From Boswellia sacra (lineage: Eukaryota; Streptophyta; Magnoliopsida; Sapindales; Burseraceae), in the NCBI GenBank assembly GCA_013180625.2, contig SNVD02009802.1, positions 124,001-188,000 of the forward strand: DNA of 64,000 nucleotides, written 5' to 3'. Made by a program: the position numbers and the translations under genes. The notes beneath the pieces were generated by a model that was not told the DNA's origin, ran no database searches, and saw only the letters and a program-made list of their open reading frames with translations. Shown here piece by piece: positions 23,420 through 35,356 of the stretch. Within the stretch, counting starts at the first letter, position 1; each line of letters opens with the position of its first letter.

Positions 23420-25403
23420 TAGAGAAAGAGATAGAAAGAGAGAGTGTCAAAAGTATGTAACGGCTAGTTTCTGAAGGAGCTTGTAAAGATGAGTGTTTAA
23501 ATAGATGCGCCGCTTTGGCTAACGTTCTAAATTCTATCAGAAATGATTGTTCATTTAATAATATATATATATTTATCTACCTAATATTGAAGAACTTGGT
23601 CCACTCGTTAAAGTGATAAGCCTCTCCACCGCGCCTCAGTGGGGTCTCACATTAAATCCAACGGCTGTGGTTGAAAATCTTCGGGCTAGAATTATGTTAT
23701 ATTTTCTACCTCTGTTTTGGGCTGAGTGAACGTGGGTGTGATTAGGAGTGAAAATTCGTGTTACTCGAGTGTGGATCTATTTAATTATTCAAGATATAAA
23801 ATACGGAAATAATATAATTATTAAATGTGTTATCTATATGTTATAATCGTATCATATTTAATTTACATAATTTATTCAATTATTTAATCTCGTTATACAT
23901 AATATATTATATTCTATATATTTATATCAATTAAAATTATTTTTAGAATATAAACCATTGTTCCTATAAAATATTGTTAAAATCATTATAATTTATTATT
24001 TTGTAAATTAATTTACTTTATAATATAAAATTTTTAATTTTATAATATATATTTTGTAAGTAGGAAATAATTTATATCATTAAATGAGTTTACATGTTAA
24101 GTATAGACAAAATATGTTTAACTATTCGTATCATTAAACGGATTGACGTGTTGAACACCTTCAACACGAATTCGATCCATTTATTAATCATATATCGTGT
24201 TTGTGTTATAATCATATCGTATTTGCGTATCATAACCTAAATTGATAACCTAAATTGATGTGATGTAGTAAAAAATTGTGTCAAACTATTTAGTGACGTT
24301 TTTAGTTTTTTACGATGTTTCGTTTGTAATTGTTTAACGCAATCCTATTAGCTAGCTGGCAAATACTACTGGGATGAGTACCGGTAGAAGATGCGATGTT
24401 GACTTGTTTGATTGGGGATTAATAGTTTTGGGCAACAGCCGAACTTTGTCCTACGTGTGAAATTTATCCTTGGCTTCGCATTGCCTACACTTAAATTTTT
24501 GCTTTCAAATCTTATCTTGGTTAAATTGGTCAACAGATCCATGATTTATTCTGTCGCTGCTCTGCAAAATTCAAACAACGGCGTCACAATCTTGTGTCAA
24601 TAAAATCACTGTGACACTGAAATTAAATTATGTTGGATTGAAAATTTTACCAAAAGATGTCTATAGATAGTTAGCTAATTCGTGAGTCAGTTGAGTTTTT
24701 TTGAAGTTGTAATTCAATCTCTCTCGAATCACCGTTATATTATATGATTTTGAAAGAAAAAAAAATTATGGTCTGCCATCAAAAATACATATTGAATTTA
24801 AAAAAAAATTGAAATAAGTGGTAGATTTCTTCCTGATATTTGTTCACTTCTATCTTAATCTTCACTTAGTTTCTTTTGAAATTGTGCTTCTGCTTTATCT
24901 GGGATTTTTTTTCTTTTTTCTTTTTTTTTTTAAATTGGTGAGTTTGAACAATTTCATCTTAGTTCAAACTTTACGTTTTGTCTCCTTTTGTTTTGTTTTT
25001 TCCTCAAGTCGTGTCGGTTGATATAGTTCTTACCCTACAGAAAGGAATTTTCTGCTACCTGTAACAATTTTAGCGTTATTATTAACTGATTGAAACTCCA
25101 TTATAGTTGATATTCAAACTTCAGAATCGAGAGTAGTGGTAGTAAAATATTAAATTAAATAAATGAGATATTTATATAACATTGATCTCTTTTGCACAAC
25201 TCTTGAACCCATATGACCAAAGTTCAAGTTCAACAAAAGATTTGATATCTATTTGGAATTACCAGGTAAAGTTTGTTATCACATTAAATTACCCGGGAAT
25301 TTTAACTCAAGGTTTGTCAAACCAAGAGGCGGGTCGTGACCTTTATCTACTATGCAAGGTTCCCAAGCAACTAACGGGCAGAATCAGAAAGCAACAAGAG
25401 TTA
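23420..25403. other. Divergent intergenic region with AT-rich repeat-like DNA
   Basis: Lies between the starts of the coiled-coil gene (-) and CSP41A (+). 23740-24260 is extremely AT-rich, with inverted snippets such as AATTCGTGTTACTCGAG near the left and CACGAATTCGATCC near the right. That resembles degenerate transposon DNA, but no boundaries or target duplication could be set. TTTATATAAC at 25171 is a possible CSP41A TATA box, 230 bp upstream of its ATG. Confidence 0.5.
23496..23503 (-). promoter_or_regulatory. Candidate TATA box of the At4g02800-like gene
   Basis: TATTTAAA on the minus strand, 77 bp upstream of the start codon, within a less AT-rich context than the DNA further upstream. 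Spacing implies a short leader of about 45 nt. Confidence 0.5.
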
Positions 25404-27793
25404 ATGGCTACTCTTGCTTCCTCATCCCCCTCTCTTCTCTTCTCTTCACCACTCTCCAAGCTTTCTCAACCTTCCCTCTCTCCTTCTCTGCGCCTCTCTT
25501 TCTCCTCCTCTTCTAAACTCTCTTCTCTTCTTTCCATTTCTCCTTCTTTCGTTGCAATCCCTGCAAGCTCTAGGCGATCTTCAGTCTCTTCATTCACCGT
25601 TAAGGCCGTTGCAGAGAAGAAGAAGGTTCTTATTGTTAATACAAACAGTGGCGGCCATGCAGTTATTGGATTCTACTTTGCGAAAGAGCTTCTGGGTTCT
25701 GGCCATGAGGTCACCATCTTGACTGTTGGTGATGAGAATTCTGACAAAATGAAGAAGCCTCCTTTCAGCAGATTCTCTGTAAGAGAATTTTCAACTGATG
25801 CTTTACTTTTTGGGACAGTTGAGGCTTTTAGAGTAATCGGATATTGAAAATATAAAAAATTTTGTAGGAAATTGTGAGTGCTGGGGGTAAGACGATATGG
25901 GGAGACCCGGCAGAAGTTGGGAAAGCTGTGGGAGGAGCAGCATTTGATGTGGTGCTGGATAACAATGGCAAGGACCTCGATGCTGTGAGGTCTGCTTGCT
26001 TTCATTCCTCTTGAAACTCAAGCTGGATTATTAGCTATAGCATGCTATGTTGATAACTTTTTTTTTTGTTTTGGGAGTTAATAGATGTTAACACTCACAA
26101 TGCTAGAGGTCACATATTTTGATTTTACTTTTAGAATAACGGATTTAATTCATGTACATCTTGCTCGAGGCTAAGTTAATCTCCAGGTGTTGACATAATT
26201 CGATTAGCTCTCTGAATCCATAGATGCGAATGATGGTAGTGGAAAATGCCTTGAATTTATGAATACTACTGAGGTTGCTATCCTATTGAGAAAGTTAAAA
26301 GAAATAGGAATAAAACTTTGAGGTTGAAAGGGTGTGAACCGTGTGACAAACACTAAAGAAACCTCAAAAATATTATGAAGCTCTAGCCAGCATGAATCGG
26401 AGATATGCTTACTCTTTTAGTGTCCATAAACAACGCTATGAATTGACATTTACAAGTAGCTTAAAAGATGTGACTAATGCTATTGGATAAATTCATATTC
26501 AAAGCAGTTCATTCTAATATTTATGTTGACACATAGGCCAGTGGCAGATTGGGCCAAGAGTTCTGGCGTGAAGCAATTCCTGTTTATCAGCAGTGCTGGA
26601 ATATACAAGCCAACTGAGGAGCCTCCTCATGTTGAGGGGGTATAATGTGCTTTTGTTTTATGTATCATCCGAACACATAATAAAAATGGAATTAACTTTC
26701 TGAAACAATATATGAACTTATCACAGGATGAAGTTAAAGCTGATGCTGGTCACGTTGGAGTGGAGAAATATATTGCAGAGCATTTTGGTAGTTGGGCAGC
26801 ATTTCGTCCACAATACATGATTGGATCTGGGAACAACAAAGACTGCGAGGAGTGGTTCTTTGATCGTAAGTGTATAATCTCAAGAAATCTCGTAAGCTGA
26901 AATAAATATAGAAATGTTGTTGTCTCGCGCTCATGAATGGGATATGATGTGATTTAATCTCCACAGGAATTGCACGGAATAGACCGGTGCCAATTCCTGG
27001 CTCAGGAATGCAACTCACAAACATTGCCCATGTCAGGGACTTATCCTCCATGCTTACTCTAGCTGTCCAGAAACCAGAAGCCGCAAGTGGTAATATCTTC
27101 AACTGTGTAAGTGATCGCGCTGTGACCCTTGATGGAATGGCCAAACTATGTGCTCAAGCTGCAGGTCTGCCAGTTGAAATCGTTCATTTTGACCCAAAAG
27201 CTGTTGGAGTTGATGCAAGGAAAGCTTTTCCTTTCCGTAATATGGTAATGGCATTTCTTCTACTCTGACATTCAGCTGTTTAAAGTAGTAATTGACAATT
27301 CAACTCTGCTAAATGCGCACACTTGATATCTCCCCTGTCCAAACTGTATACTTTGAAAATTGAAGTCAGATGCATAATTGTAAAACTGCTCTATAATGAA
27401 AACTTACAGATCCTGGAAGTATGGGATTGGATCAGATCCATGGTTCTTTCCTGATCTGATTCACTGAATTCTATGTCCGGATTACTCATGTTACTTGAAA
27501 AATATTAGGGTTTTAGACTATTGGTATCAAGTAGGAACGATTAATTTCTTCATTCTATGTCGAAACTATTTGTATGCACAAGATAACCGTTTCATCCATG
27601 GGAAATGCAGCATTTCTATGCTGAACCAAGAGCTGCAAAGGACATCCTGGGGTGGCGCTCTACCACAAACCTTCCTGAAGATTTGAAGGAGCGTTTTGAG
27701 GAATATGTCAAGATTGGCCGTGATAAGAAGCCAATGAAATTCGAGATAGATGATAAGATATTAGAGTTGCTTAAAGTTCCAGTAACTGCGTGA
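25404..27793 (+). CDS. CSP41A: CSP41A: chloroplast stem-loop binding protein
   Basis: CSP41a binds stem-loops in plastid transcripts, has endonuclease activity in vitro and stabilises plastid mRNA and rRNA (family knowledge). Coding exons 25404-25778, 25868-25989, 26537-26639, 26727-26865, 26967-27244 and 27611-27793 give 399 residues; Arabidopsis has about 406. All phases close. Residues 1-70 are a strongly Ser/Leu/Pro-rich transit peptide. The mature part starts near [22 protein letters not shown], a modified Rossmann nucleotide-binding loop of the atypical SDR fold. Later landmarks are [26 protein letters not shown] and VPIPGSG. I see no YxxxK catalytic pair, as expected for an RNA-binding member. 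The frame is open upstream to 25182, but the Met at 25404 starts the transit peptide and is preferred. Confidence 0.95.
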
Positions 27794-28505
27794 TACATTA
27801 ATTGAGAAATGCTTACTTGCATTCATCCATTGTACAAGACTTTTGTGTTGCATTTTGTTTTACTCCCGTAAGATGCACTCCCTTCTGTCGAATTCCTGTG
27901 TATTAATTTCGTTTCATCCGAATAAAATAAATGAAATAAACAAGGTTGGTAGATGCTGCAAATCTTGTTCTGCAGCTACAGATAAAATGTGAATGACAGA
28001 AAACCCATGAATCGCACCCACGAACAACTCAATTAATGTGGAATAATAGCTCGAGTTGGCGTTGCCATACAAGTTCTATTTAAATGAATAATGAAAATAA
28101 CCGTGCTTCACAAAGTATTTTAGAAATGATGTTAAAATATGATGTTCTCTTTAAGGCATTTGGCTACCAACTGTATATTAAAATGCTGAGCATATATATC
28201 TAGAAAAGTGGCTTCCATCTGCCAGATGCCTAAGATAAAAGTACTAACAAAAGACAACATTATGCCCTAAATGATAATTCTAAAGCAGAATCTAAAACTT
28301 AAGGAGCTACAACTAGTAGGGCTAGATGTTCTAATACCTAATGGAAGAAAACACTTTCCTGAAGCCTAACTGAAGATCAATGGATCTCCTACACTTGGAA
28401 CAATGCCAGTGGACAAGCTTATTTAGATCAAGCTTGTCAATCAAAAGGAAAAAGATTAGGGGTTCTGGCTAAATGTCATCATATAATGCTAAGGTGTTGC
28501 AATTC
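27794..28505. other. Convergent spacer, CSP41A and RanGAP 3' ends
   Basis: 712 bp holding the two 3'UTRs. AATAAAATAAATGAAATAAA around 27921-27940 is a plausible poly(A) region for CSP41A. Nothing else recognised. Confidence 0.6.
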
Positions 28506-30131
28506 CTATTCCTCTTGCTTAATTTTGAGCTCCTTGAGTTTTGATTCCAGTTCATCCTCGTTATCAGCATCCTCCTCGTCAGCCTCCTCATCAAGATCTT
28601 CTCCTTCTGGGTCATTCTCATCTAATGGCCCAAGCAGGTTAGGTGAATGCTTAAAAATATCCTTCAACTCATCAATTCCTTCATCTGATATGAAATTACC
28701 ATTGATATTTAGCATTTTGAAACCAGGCTTGTTGACAGCAACCTGTGACAAGAGCCTGGCTCCAGCTCTTCCGATTGAGTTCGTGCTCAAATCAACTTCT
28801 GTCAACTGACCATGCCCCTCTTCTAATGATTTGCCAATCAAAATTGCACCTTCATCCTTCAGTTCATTCTCAGACAAGTTTAACTTGGTGAGAAATTGTT
28901 TTGCTACAATACACGCTGCTAAGGAGGAAGCAGCTTTGGCTGTGATGTCATTTCCAGCCAATTCTAGAACTTCAAGTGACGGTGCTGACTCCCTGAGAGC
29001 ATTGGCGAGTGCTTCTGCCCCGTCATCCTCCAAGTTCAGGTAACTAAGATAAACCTCAGTAAGATCTGCAAACACACCTAAAGCTTTACTCAGAGCTACT
29101 CCAGCTTCAACACCAAACATATTGTCACGAAGATCAAGCTTCTTCAAATGGGTACATGTCCCAAGCGCTTCAGCAAGGGCAACACCTCCCTCCGAGCCAA
29201 CTCTTGTAGAAGAACACCGGAAATCCTCCAACACTGGGGAATGTTTCACAATCTCAGCAATGGAAACTGCACCTTCATCTCCAGTCATGTTATTGTGAAA
29301 ATGAAGGACCTTAAGCTTCTCAGTGGAAGGAACTAGTTCACGAACTGCTTGTGCTGCTTCCTCTGAGATACCATCATTCATCAAATAAAGCTCCTCCAAA
29401 TCATTCTGTGACTTGAGGAGTGCCTCAAATGCCCTGACACCCTTTTCACCCAACGCATTGTTTGAAAGGTTTAGGCACCTTAATTGACAACCTTCCAAGG
29501 CAGAGGAGAACATATTTATGACTTCAAGGGCCTCAGACTCGGGCCTTCCAGCAATGAAATCGGAGAGGTCTACTTCAGCCAACTTATCCTTGATGGATTT
29601 CAGAATGGGCACTGCAACTCTGGCTGCACCCAAGCCAAAACTTCTGTTGCTGAAACATATCTTGGTGTATGGGTTTCCTGGATCCCTTAGTGGCCCAAGG
29701 AGGTCCTCAGCTTCCTCTTCTTCAATAAATGCCCGACGACCCCCAGATATATCAAAGATGGTTTGACTGGCAGCAGTACCCTTATCAGCTATCATCACCT
29801 CTCCATCCTCCTTTGATCTAGGACCTCTTTTAATAACTTCCAGCATCAGCTTACTAGATTCTTTGGCATAAATTTGCACAGCAGAACTTCCATCACCATC
29901 TGGCTCCTTCTGATGGTTTTGATTTGCAGCTGCAAAAGCTAACTCTTCTATTTGCTTGGCATCCTCTTCAGCCTCTTCTTTGCTCAGAAGGCCGTACTTT
30001 CTAGAGAAAATGGACGGAGTGGTAAGATTCTTTGTCATTCGCTCAACAAGCATCAGTCTGGTACTCTGACTAGGGGGCCACAGTTTGACTGATAATGTCC
30101 GGTGTTGGAAAGTTTGTGTTGTAGAATCCAT
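28506..30131 (-). CDS. RANGAP1: Ran GTPase-activating protein with WPP domain (RanGAP)
   Basis: RanGAP stimulates GTP hydrolysis by Ran on the cytoplasmic side of the nuclear envelope and marks the cortical division site in plant mitosis (family knowledge). A single coding exon gives 541 residues, the usual plant length. The N-terminal WPP domain that targets the envelope has W18-P19-P20 (SVKLWPPS). Leucine-rich repeats of the RanGAP type run from about 190 to 490, with repeated LNLSNNALGEKG-, LDLRDN- and LNLSENELKDEG-like units. The C-terminal acidic tail starts near 500 (PLDENDPEGEDLDEEADEED). The start used is the ATG at 30131-30129; the frame extends 7 codons further to 30152, but those codons cross the 3' splice site of a 5'UTR intron. 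Both Arabidopsis paralogues (RANGAP1, RANGAP2) are candidates for orthology. Confidence 0.96.
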   Translation of the reverse strand: MDSTTQTFQHRTLSVKLWPPSQSTRLMLVERMTKNLTTPSIFSRKYGLLSKEEAEEDAKQIEELAFAAANQNHQKEPDGDGSSAVQIYAKESSKLMLEVIKRGPRSKEDGEVMIADKGTAASQTIFDISGGRRAFIEEEEAEDLLGPLRDPGNPYTKICFSNRSFGLGAARVAVPILKSIKDKLAEVDLSDFIAGRPESEALEVINMFSSALEGCQLRCLNLSNNALGEKGVRAFEALLKSQNDLEELYLMNDGISEEAAQAVRELVPSTEKLKVLHFHNNMTGDEGAVSIAEIVKHSPVLEDFRCSSTRVGSEGGVALAEALGTCTHLKKLDLRDNMFGVEAGVALSKALGVFADLTEVYLSYLNLEDDGAEALANALRESAPSLEVLELAGNDITAKAASSLAACIVAKQFLTKLNLSENELKDEGAILIGKSLEEGHGQLTEVDLSTNSIGRAGARLLSQVAVNKPGFKMLNINGNFISDEGIDELKDIFKHSPNLLGPLDENDPEGEDLDEEADEEDADNEDELESKLKELKIKQEE

Positions 30132-30142
30132 GGTAAGGTAAC

Positions 30143-31749
30143 CTGCAATCATGTAGTATAATTATATTACAAGCCAATAACAAAATCAACTCATGTGAGC
30201 ATTATTAACTTTTAATATTCAATGTTTCATAACCAATCTTAAAAGTTACAGCATATAAGCTGTCAGAATGAACAAAATATAGGCAGGTGTTCCAGTCATG
30301 GTAATAGAGGCACTATGGTGGGTTGAAGGCAGGAATTGCAGTTCTAATGGTTGAGGTAATAGTAATAACAAGAGTGTGGAAATTACAGTTTGAGGCTATA
30401 AGCGATAGCTGTGGTAGAACTTACACGTGCTAAAAATAGAAAGATTGAATCTAATGCCACTGAAGCTAACAACAAAAAATTGTGTTATCCACGTAAGATG
30501 GCAAATATGAGAATGACAAGAATAAAAACATGACTGGTGATATGAGAACATTTTTTCCTTCCATTTCCGAAGCCTCACATAAAATTATTTACTAAAGTTA
30601 ATCATGCTTAGCAATTAAGGACTTTGATTAAACAAGTTGCAACTGCATAGCTTTATTAGCAACTTCAATATTATCAGAAAAAGCACAAATGATCATAGTC
30701 GTATATTCATACAGTAGTTAATATCAATGTAAAAATGACTATGGGACCACAAGTAACTTAATGCACCATATACAACTTGCAAAATTATAGCATCCAATGT
30801 CATAAATGGAAAACCCAATCCAAATTCTCCAAGAAGCTTCATACAAAAACCGCCCAAAACTATAAACAAATAAAAATCTAAGGGTATTTATGGTTAACAG
30901 TTTCCAAAACAATGCTGTTCTCAACTGAAAGTTGTTGGCTAACTACTTTCAAGATTAATTTTCAAAAAAGGCCGTTATAAACCACTTCTGACTTTAGAAT
31001 ATATGTTGCTTGATTGGTTTCAGTAAGAATATTAAAGGATATAAAATTATTTATTATGTTTTTTAATTAATAAAATCAATAGTTTTGCAAAAAAAGACAC
31101 AAAAAATAAGGCTCAAAAGCTAATTCTACGAATCCAAATGGATACTAGTTTTTGAGGAGAGACCAAAAAAAAAAAAAAAAAAAAAAAAACCCTGCCAGAC
31201 ATGCCCCATACTTTAGAAATGTTTTAGAATCGCTCAAGACAAAGAAATGTTTAATGAGATATAAATATAAAAAATGACAAGGCATTCTCAGTTTCTTATG
31301 CACAACTAACCAATCCGCGGCATGTTCAAAACATAACCAAAGCACCCAAGACACAAACAAGTAAGAAACCAAGAAACGCTTACAGGAAGAAAACAATTTG
31401 ATTACAAAACTCACACAGTGAAACTGGAAACGGAAAGAAACAGAATATCAGAATATTTAGTCATTGCTGACATTTTAACTACTAATCTATTAATAACTCG
31501 TCTCCATCATCAGTTAAACAACCACACAATAAACAAAAAAAAAAAAATTTATTTCTCACACGTTACCAAAAAAAAAAAACATCTAAAACATTTTCCCTTC
31601 CTACAATTTTCTGAGAGACAAAAACCAAATTGTAAAAGCGTAGACACAGTACAAGGGGCCAAAACCCTAAATTAATAGTAACAATAAATCTCACATGAAT
31701 CCAGCGAAAATTAATAATAATAACAATAATGATTACAACAACAAATTAC
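30143..31749 (-). other. 5'UTR intron of RanGAP
   Basis: The donor at 31749 (CAG|GTAATT, preceded by a pyrimidine tract in the leader) and acceptor ATTGCAG at 30143 flank 1607 bp with no coding content. The second leader exon adds only 11 nt before the start codon. It contains an A-rich homopolymer of about 25 bp at 31165-31189. Long leader introns often raise expression of housekeeping plant genes (general knowledge); the boundaries here are inferred. Confidence 0.65.
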
Positions 31750-34700
31750 CTGAAAAAAAAAGCGTCAAAGAAATGATCCAGTCTCAACACAAAAATCAAT
31801 AAAAATTAAAGATTTTCCGCTATCTAATAATCAATTGTTGAAGTGAGGAAAAAGAAAAAAATGAAAAAGTGAAGAAACCGAAAACCCTAGAAATGAAACG
31901 AAAGGAAAGTAATAGGGGGAAGGGAGAAAAGAGGTGACCTTTGCTTAATTTATGAAATGCCAAAATATTATCGGTGGCAGAGAGAGTAATGATGAGCCGC
32001 AGATGGATTAGAAAGATGATAAATCAAAAGTGTGCGTGCGAGGAATTGGAGGGAAATGATGGTCAAGTTAAAATATTGGGAGCCAAGTTTGCGTCGCTTT
32101 TCCGTTTTCGATTTTTATTCAAATGTTATTACTACCCCTGCATCTTGCGTTATTAACGATTTTGCGATCTAGCTTCGGGCCTAACCTATTGGGTCTTGTA
32201 CCGCCCAATCTGGCCCAAAGACAAAGAGGCCGGTTGCCGGGAATGTTCCCACTAACTACTCACAACGGTTATGTAAGCAATAAGATCTTCTCTTAGATTT
32301 AAATTTAAGCTTTTATAAATTACATTATCATATATGGTAAGAGACTAAAAATTTTTAATATTTCATTTCATTAACTTATATCAATAAAAAAAAAATTTAA
32401 AATCCACACAACGCATATATGTGTCCAGCGATGTCCTGGATTTAAGAGATAATCACAGTTTGGCCCTATCACTACATAATGCATTCGAATGACTGGTAGG
32501 ATGTAGATGTGACAACATTTATAAACTTATAGATAAAAAAGCATGCGAAAGTTGGTTAGTCATTTATGGACTATAATAAAAACTTGCAAAATCAGCAGCC
32601 CAACTAAGGCTACCCGTGAGGCAAGAAGTCAATGAAGTTAGTAATTACACTATCAAACTAATCATTGCTTGTAAGAGCCGAAACCTCATTTGGGTCGGGT
32701 GGTAACGGTGGCTTTTCTTTTTAGAATCAGAGTAGAGCCAAAGCTTCAACTGAGACAGAGAAACGCAAACAAATGTGGGATTTATTATGGCATCCGTGTA
32801 TTGATCATGTGATAAATATAGATTGAGAAAATATGGGTTTGTAGTGAAAGTATAATTGGACCAACACCAGATAACAAAATGCTGTCGGAACCGACACTTT
32901 GCCAGCTGTACGGCAATTGAGGTGATCTTGCAAATGACATGGACATTCCAACAGTCTATTTTATACAACTCTTTTTAAGTGGACATGGGAACGTGATCTC
33001 TTCCATTCATCAATTGAAACACATTGTATGCAATGCGATGTGTGGCCTGTTTGGGGTAGGAGACACCAGAAATTACATTTTTCCAGGCTATTATTATAAT
33101 AATTGATTGTCTCATGTGAAAATAAAGAAAAGCGTATGGTCCACCTCATACCAAACACAGCCCCCACCATTTCGGCGTAGATGCAAAATGGGTTATTGAG
33201 AAATTGGACGCAAGAGAAGAAAACCATATCCAACCTGTGATTTTGACACTTGAGATCAAATACAACAAATAAATAAACCAATGCGGTATCTCATAAACTA
33301 CCATAATGCCCTTGGATGGATGGTCCAATCAAGTTTCGCAAAGATGAAAGCCAACAAATCACCACACTGACTTTAATATAAATAATAACTTTTGGACCCA
33401 ACGAGAGATTACACGCGATGCCAAGCCAGCTCAATTAGAAAATAAATAAATATATATATATATATTCTATTGACCCTTATTTTTCATCTTTCTAACTCCA
33501 TCTTTTATTTAACAAAGGTGTAATTGTAATTTAGAATATTTTTACACAATCTTTCATTACATTAAGTATTTAATTATAAATAATTTTATAATAACCTTAA
33601 TTAACTCATATACTGATTTTTTATTTTTTCTTTAATTTAATATTTAATTAAATTATTATTTAATTTTAATATTATTTGATTATTTTATTCAATTTTTTTA
33701 TATCGTTACATCAATGATAAATAAAAAACTGTTTAATGTTTTTTAAAGTTAATCAATTATTTTTTCTAATTATATTATTGAATCATCCAAATTCATATCA
33801 AAAAATAATCAATTAAATTAGTTTTGATATTTGAATGAGTGATAAGAAAAAAATTGGAGGATAAGTTTTTATGATTAGATCTTAGGCTAGTGTGATTGGT
33901 TAAAATTTAAAGAGAAGTAAAGATTGAAAAAAAAACTTTAATTAATGAGTAATGCTACTCATACAAACTATTTATACAAACTCACACATACAAACTGATG
34001 TGACATCCCTATATGATCGCCACATCACCCATGTTAATTAATGTTATTTATTATTAATATATATTTATCAAATCACATTATGCCACGTCAGTTTGTATGA
34101 ATAAGTTTATATAAGTAATTTGTAAGAATAGTATTACTCTTAATTAATTTGTGAGAAAAAACACAAAAACTACAAAGAGAGAGAGAGGATGAAGATGGCG
34201 TGAAGAAGGGATTAATGGGCGTTGTTAGAGACAAAACCGGGGAAAGAGACTAGAGAGTAGAGATATTTTAAGAAAAAATGACATATTTGTTAAAGCTATT
34301 AACTTAATATTTAGTATTATATTTAATATTATTTAATTTTAAAATATATCAAATGATGGGATAAAAAATAATATTATATTTACGATTTTGGTGTAATTTA
34401 AATTTTATAATTTATATAATAAAAGTTTATTACAAAAGATTTGATCACGTAAATTGTTATCGTAAAATTTAAATTAGATTAGTTATTAAAAAAAATGTTA
34501 TTTTTGCAGAATGATTGTTTTTAAAAGAGAAGTGACCCAAATGAGGCATAGACGGTGGCCTGACTTGCGGCGTAATTTAATAAATAAATTGCACAACCGA
34601 CCCAGAAAGGGCCCACATAACATGATACAGGTGGAGATGCACCTTTGAATTGAAGGAGAAATAATCAGAAGAACTATTACTTGAATTTTACTTTAGGCGT

Positions 34701-34830
34701 CATGGGCATATTAAGCTCGAAACTTTTGAACTTCCACAGTTACAGTTTATAGTTAAATCTGATGAAAGTTTCCAAAATCTAAAAAACTAAGTGAGATGTG
34801 TCAATGGTAACATGGGACCCAGTTGGCTTT
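31750..34830. other. RanGAP leader exon and divergent intergenic region
   Basis: The first RanGAP leader exon probably lies between 31750 and about 31950. Beyond it is intergenic DNA toward the cyclin gene with an (AT)9 tract near 33450 and the MITE at 33947-34139. Open frames such as 32645-32968 show no family resemblance. Confidence 0.55.
33947..34139. mobile_element. 193-bp Mutator-type MITE with perfect 9-bp target duplication
   Basis: Imperfect terminal inverted repeats of about 35 bp: left GAGTAATGCTACTCATACAA, right (reverse complement) GAGTAATACTATTCTTACAA. Inside these, TACAAACTGATGTGACA pairs with TACAAACTGACGTGGCA near the right end. Both sides carry the same 9-bp flank TTAATTAAT (33938-33946 and 34140-34148). 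A 9-bp duplication is the mark of Mutator-like transposition. No coding capacity. Confidence 0.85.
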
Positions 34831-34890
34831 AATGAACACAAAAGAGACCAAGGGGCAAGGAGAAGACAAGAAAAGCAGAAGGCAGAAGCT

Positions 34891-34925
34891 TTGCCCTTGC
34901 CCTTGCCCTTGCCCTTGCCCTTGCC
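34891..34925. repeat. (TTGCCC)n hexamer repeat, nearly six units
   Basis: Five perfect TTGCCC units plus TTGCC, about 430 bp upstream of the cyclin start codon. The minus strand reads GGGCAA, purine-rich. Confidence 0.95.
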
Positions 34926-35150
34926 TTCCCACTTAGTGACTTAGACAATGGTGGTCTGTGGTGAGTGCGTGTGGTGAGTGGCACTCTTGACACTGTCTTC
35001 CATGTAAAGTTTTTTATGTGGAGAAAGAAAGAGAAGAGAATTCTTAGACTTTCAACTTTCTTTTCCATTAAAGAAAGAGAGAGAGAAGGGGGGTCAATGT
35101 TTATGTAACCTGTGAACAACAAATAAAGAAAGAAAGAGATAAAGCACAAG

Positions 35151-35153
<3 letters not shown>

Positions 35154-35194
<41 letters not shown>
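35154..35194. repeat. (TC)20 microsatellite upstream of the cyclin gene
   Basis: An uninterrupted 41-bp TC run, about 160 bp upstream of the cyclin ATG, probably in the leader or core promoter. Long CT/GA tracts at this position are typical plant Y-patch or GAGA-type sequences. Confidence 0.95.
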
Positions 35195-35198
<4 letters not shown>

Positions 35199-35356
35199 TT
35201 GCCCCTGTGTACTTCTGCCAAAAGTGGTCTGAGAAGAGAAGAGAGAATCTATAAGCTTTATCAAATAAGATCTATGTCCCTTTGGTCTGTGTATTACTAT
35301 CTTCTTTGTGCTTACCGCTTTTGTTGAAACATCTTCTGATACTTGACAATCCACAC

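Noticed and set aside
23740..24260. Possible transposon in the CSP41A upstream region
   Set aside because: Inverted snippets are present, but no terminal repeats or target duplication could be fixed, so it is mentioned only in the intergenic note.
25182..25403. In-frame 5' extension of CSP41A by 74 codons
   Set aside because: The extension is not transit-peptide-like, and the Met at 25404 is followed directly by a classic Ser-rich transit peptide at the expected protein length.
34829..35354. Minus-strand frames with long Arg-Glu and Ala-Arg repeats
   Set aside because: They are translations of the (TC)n and (TTGCCC)n repeats, not proteins.
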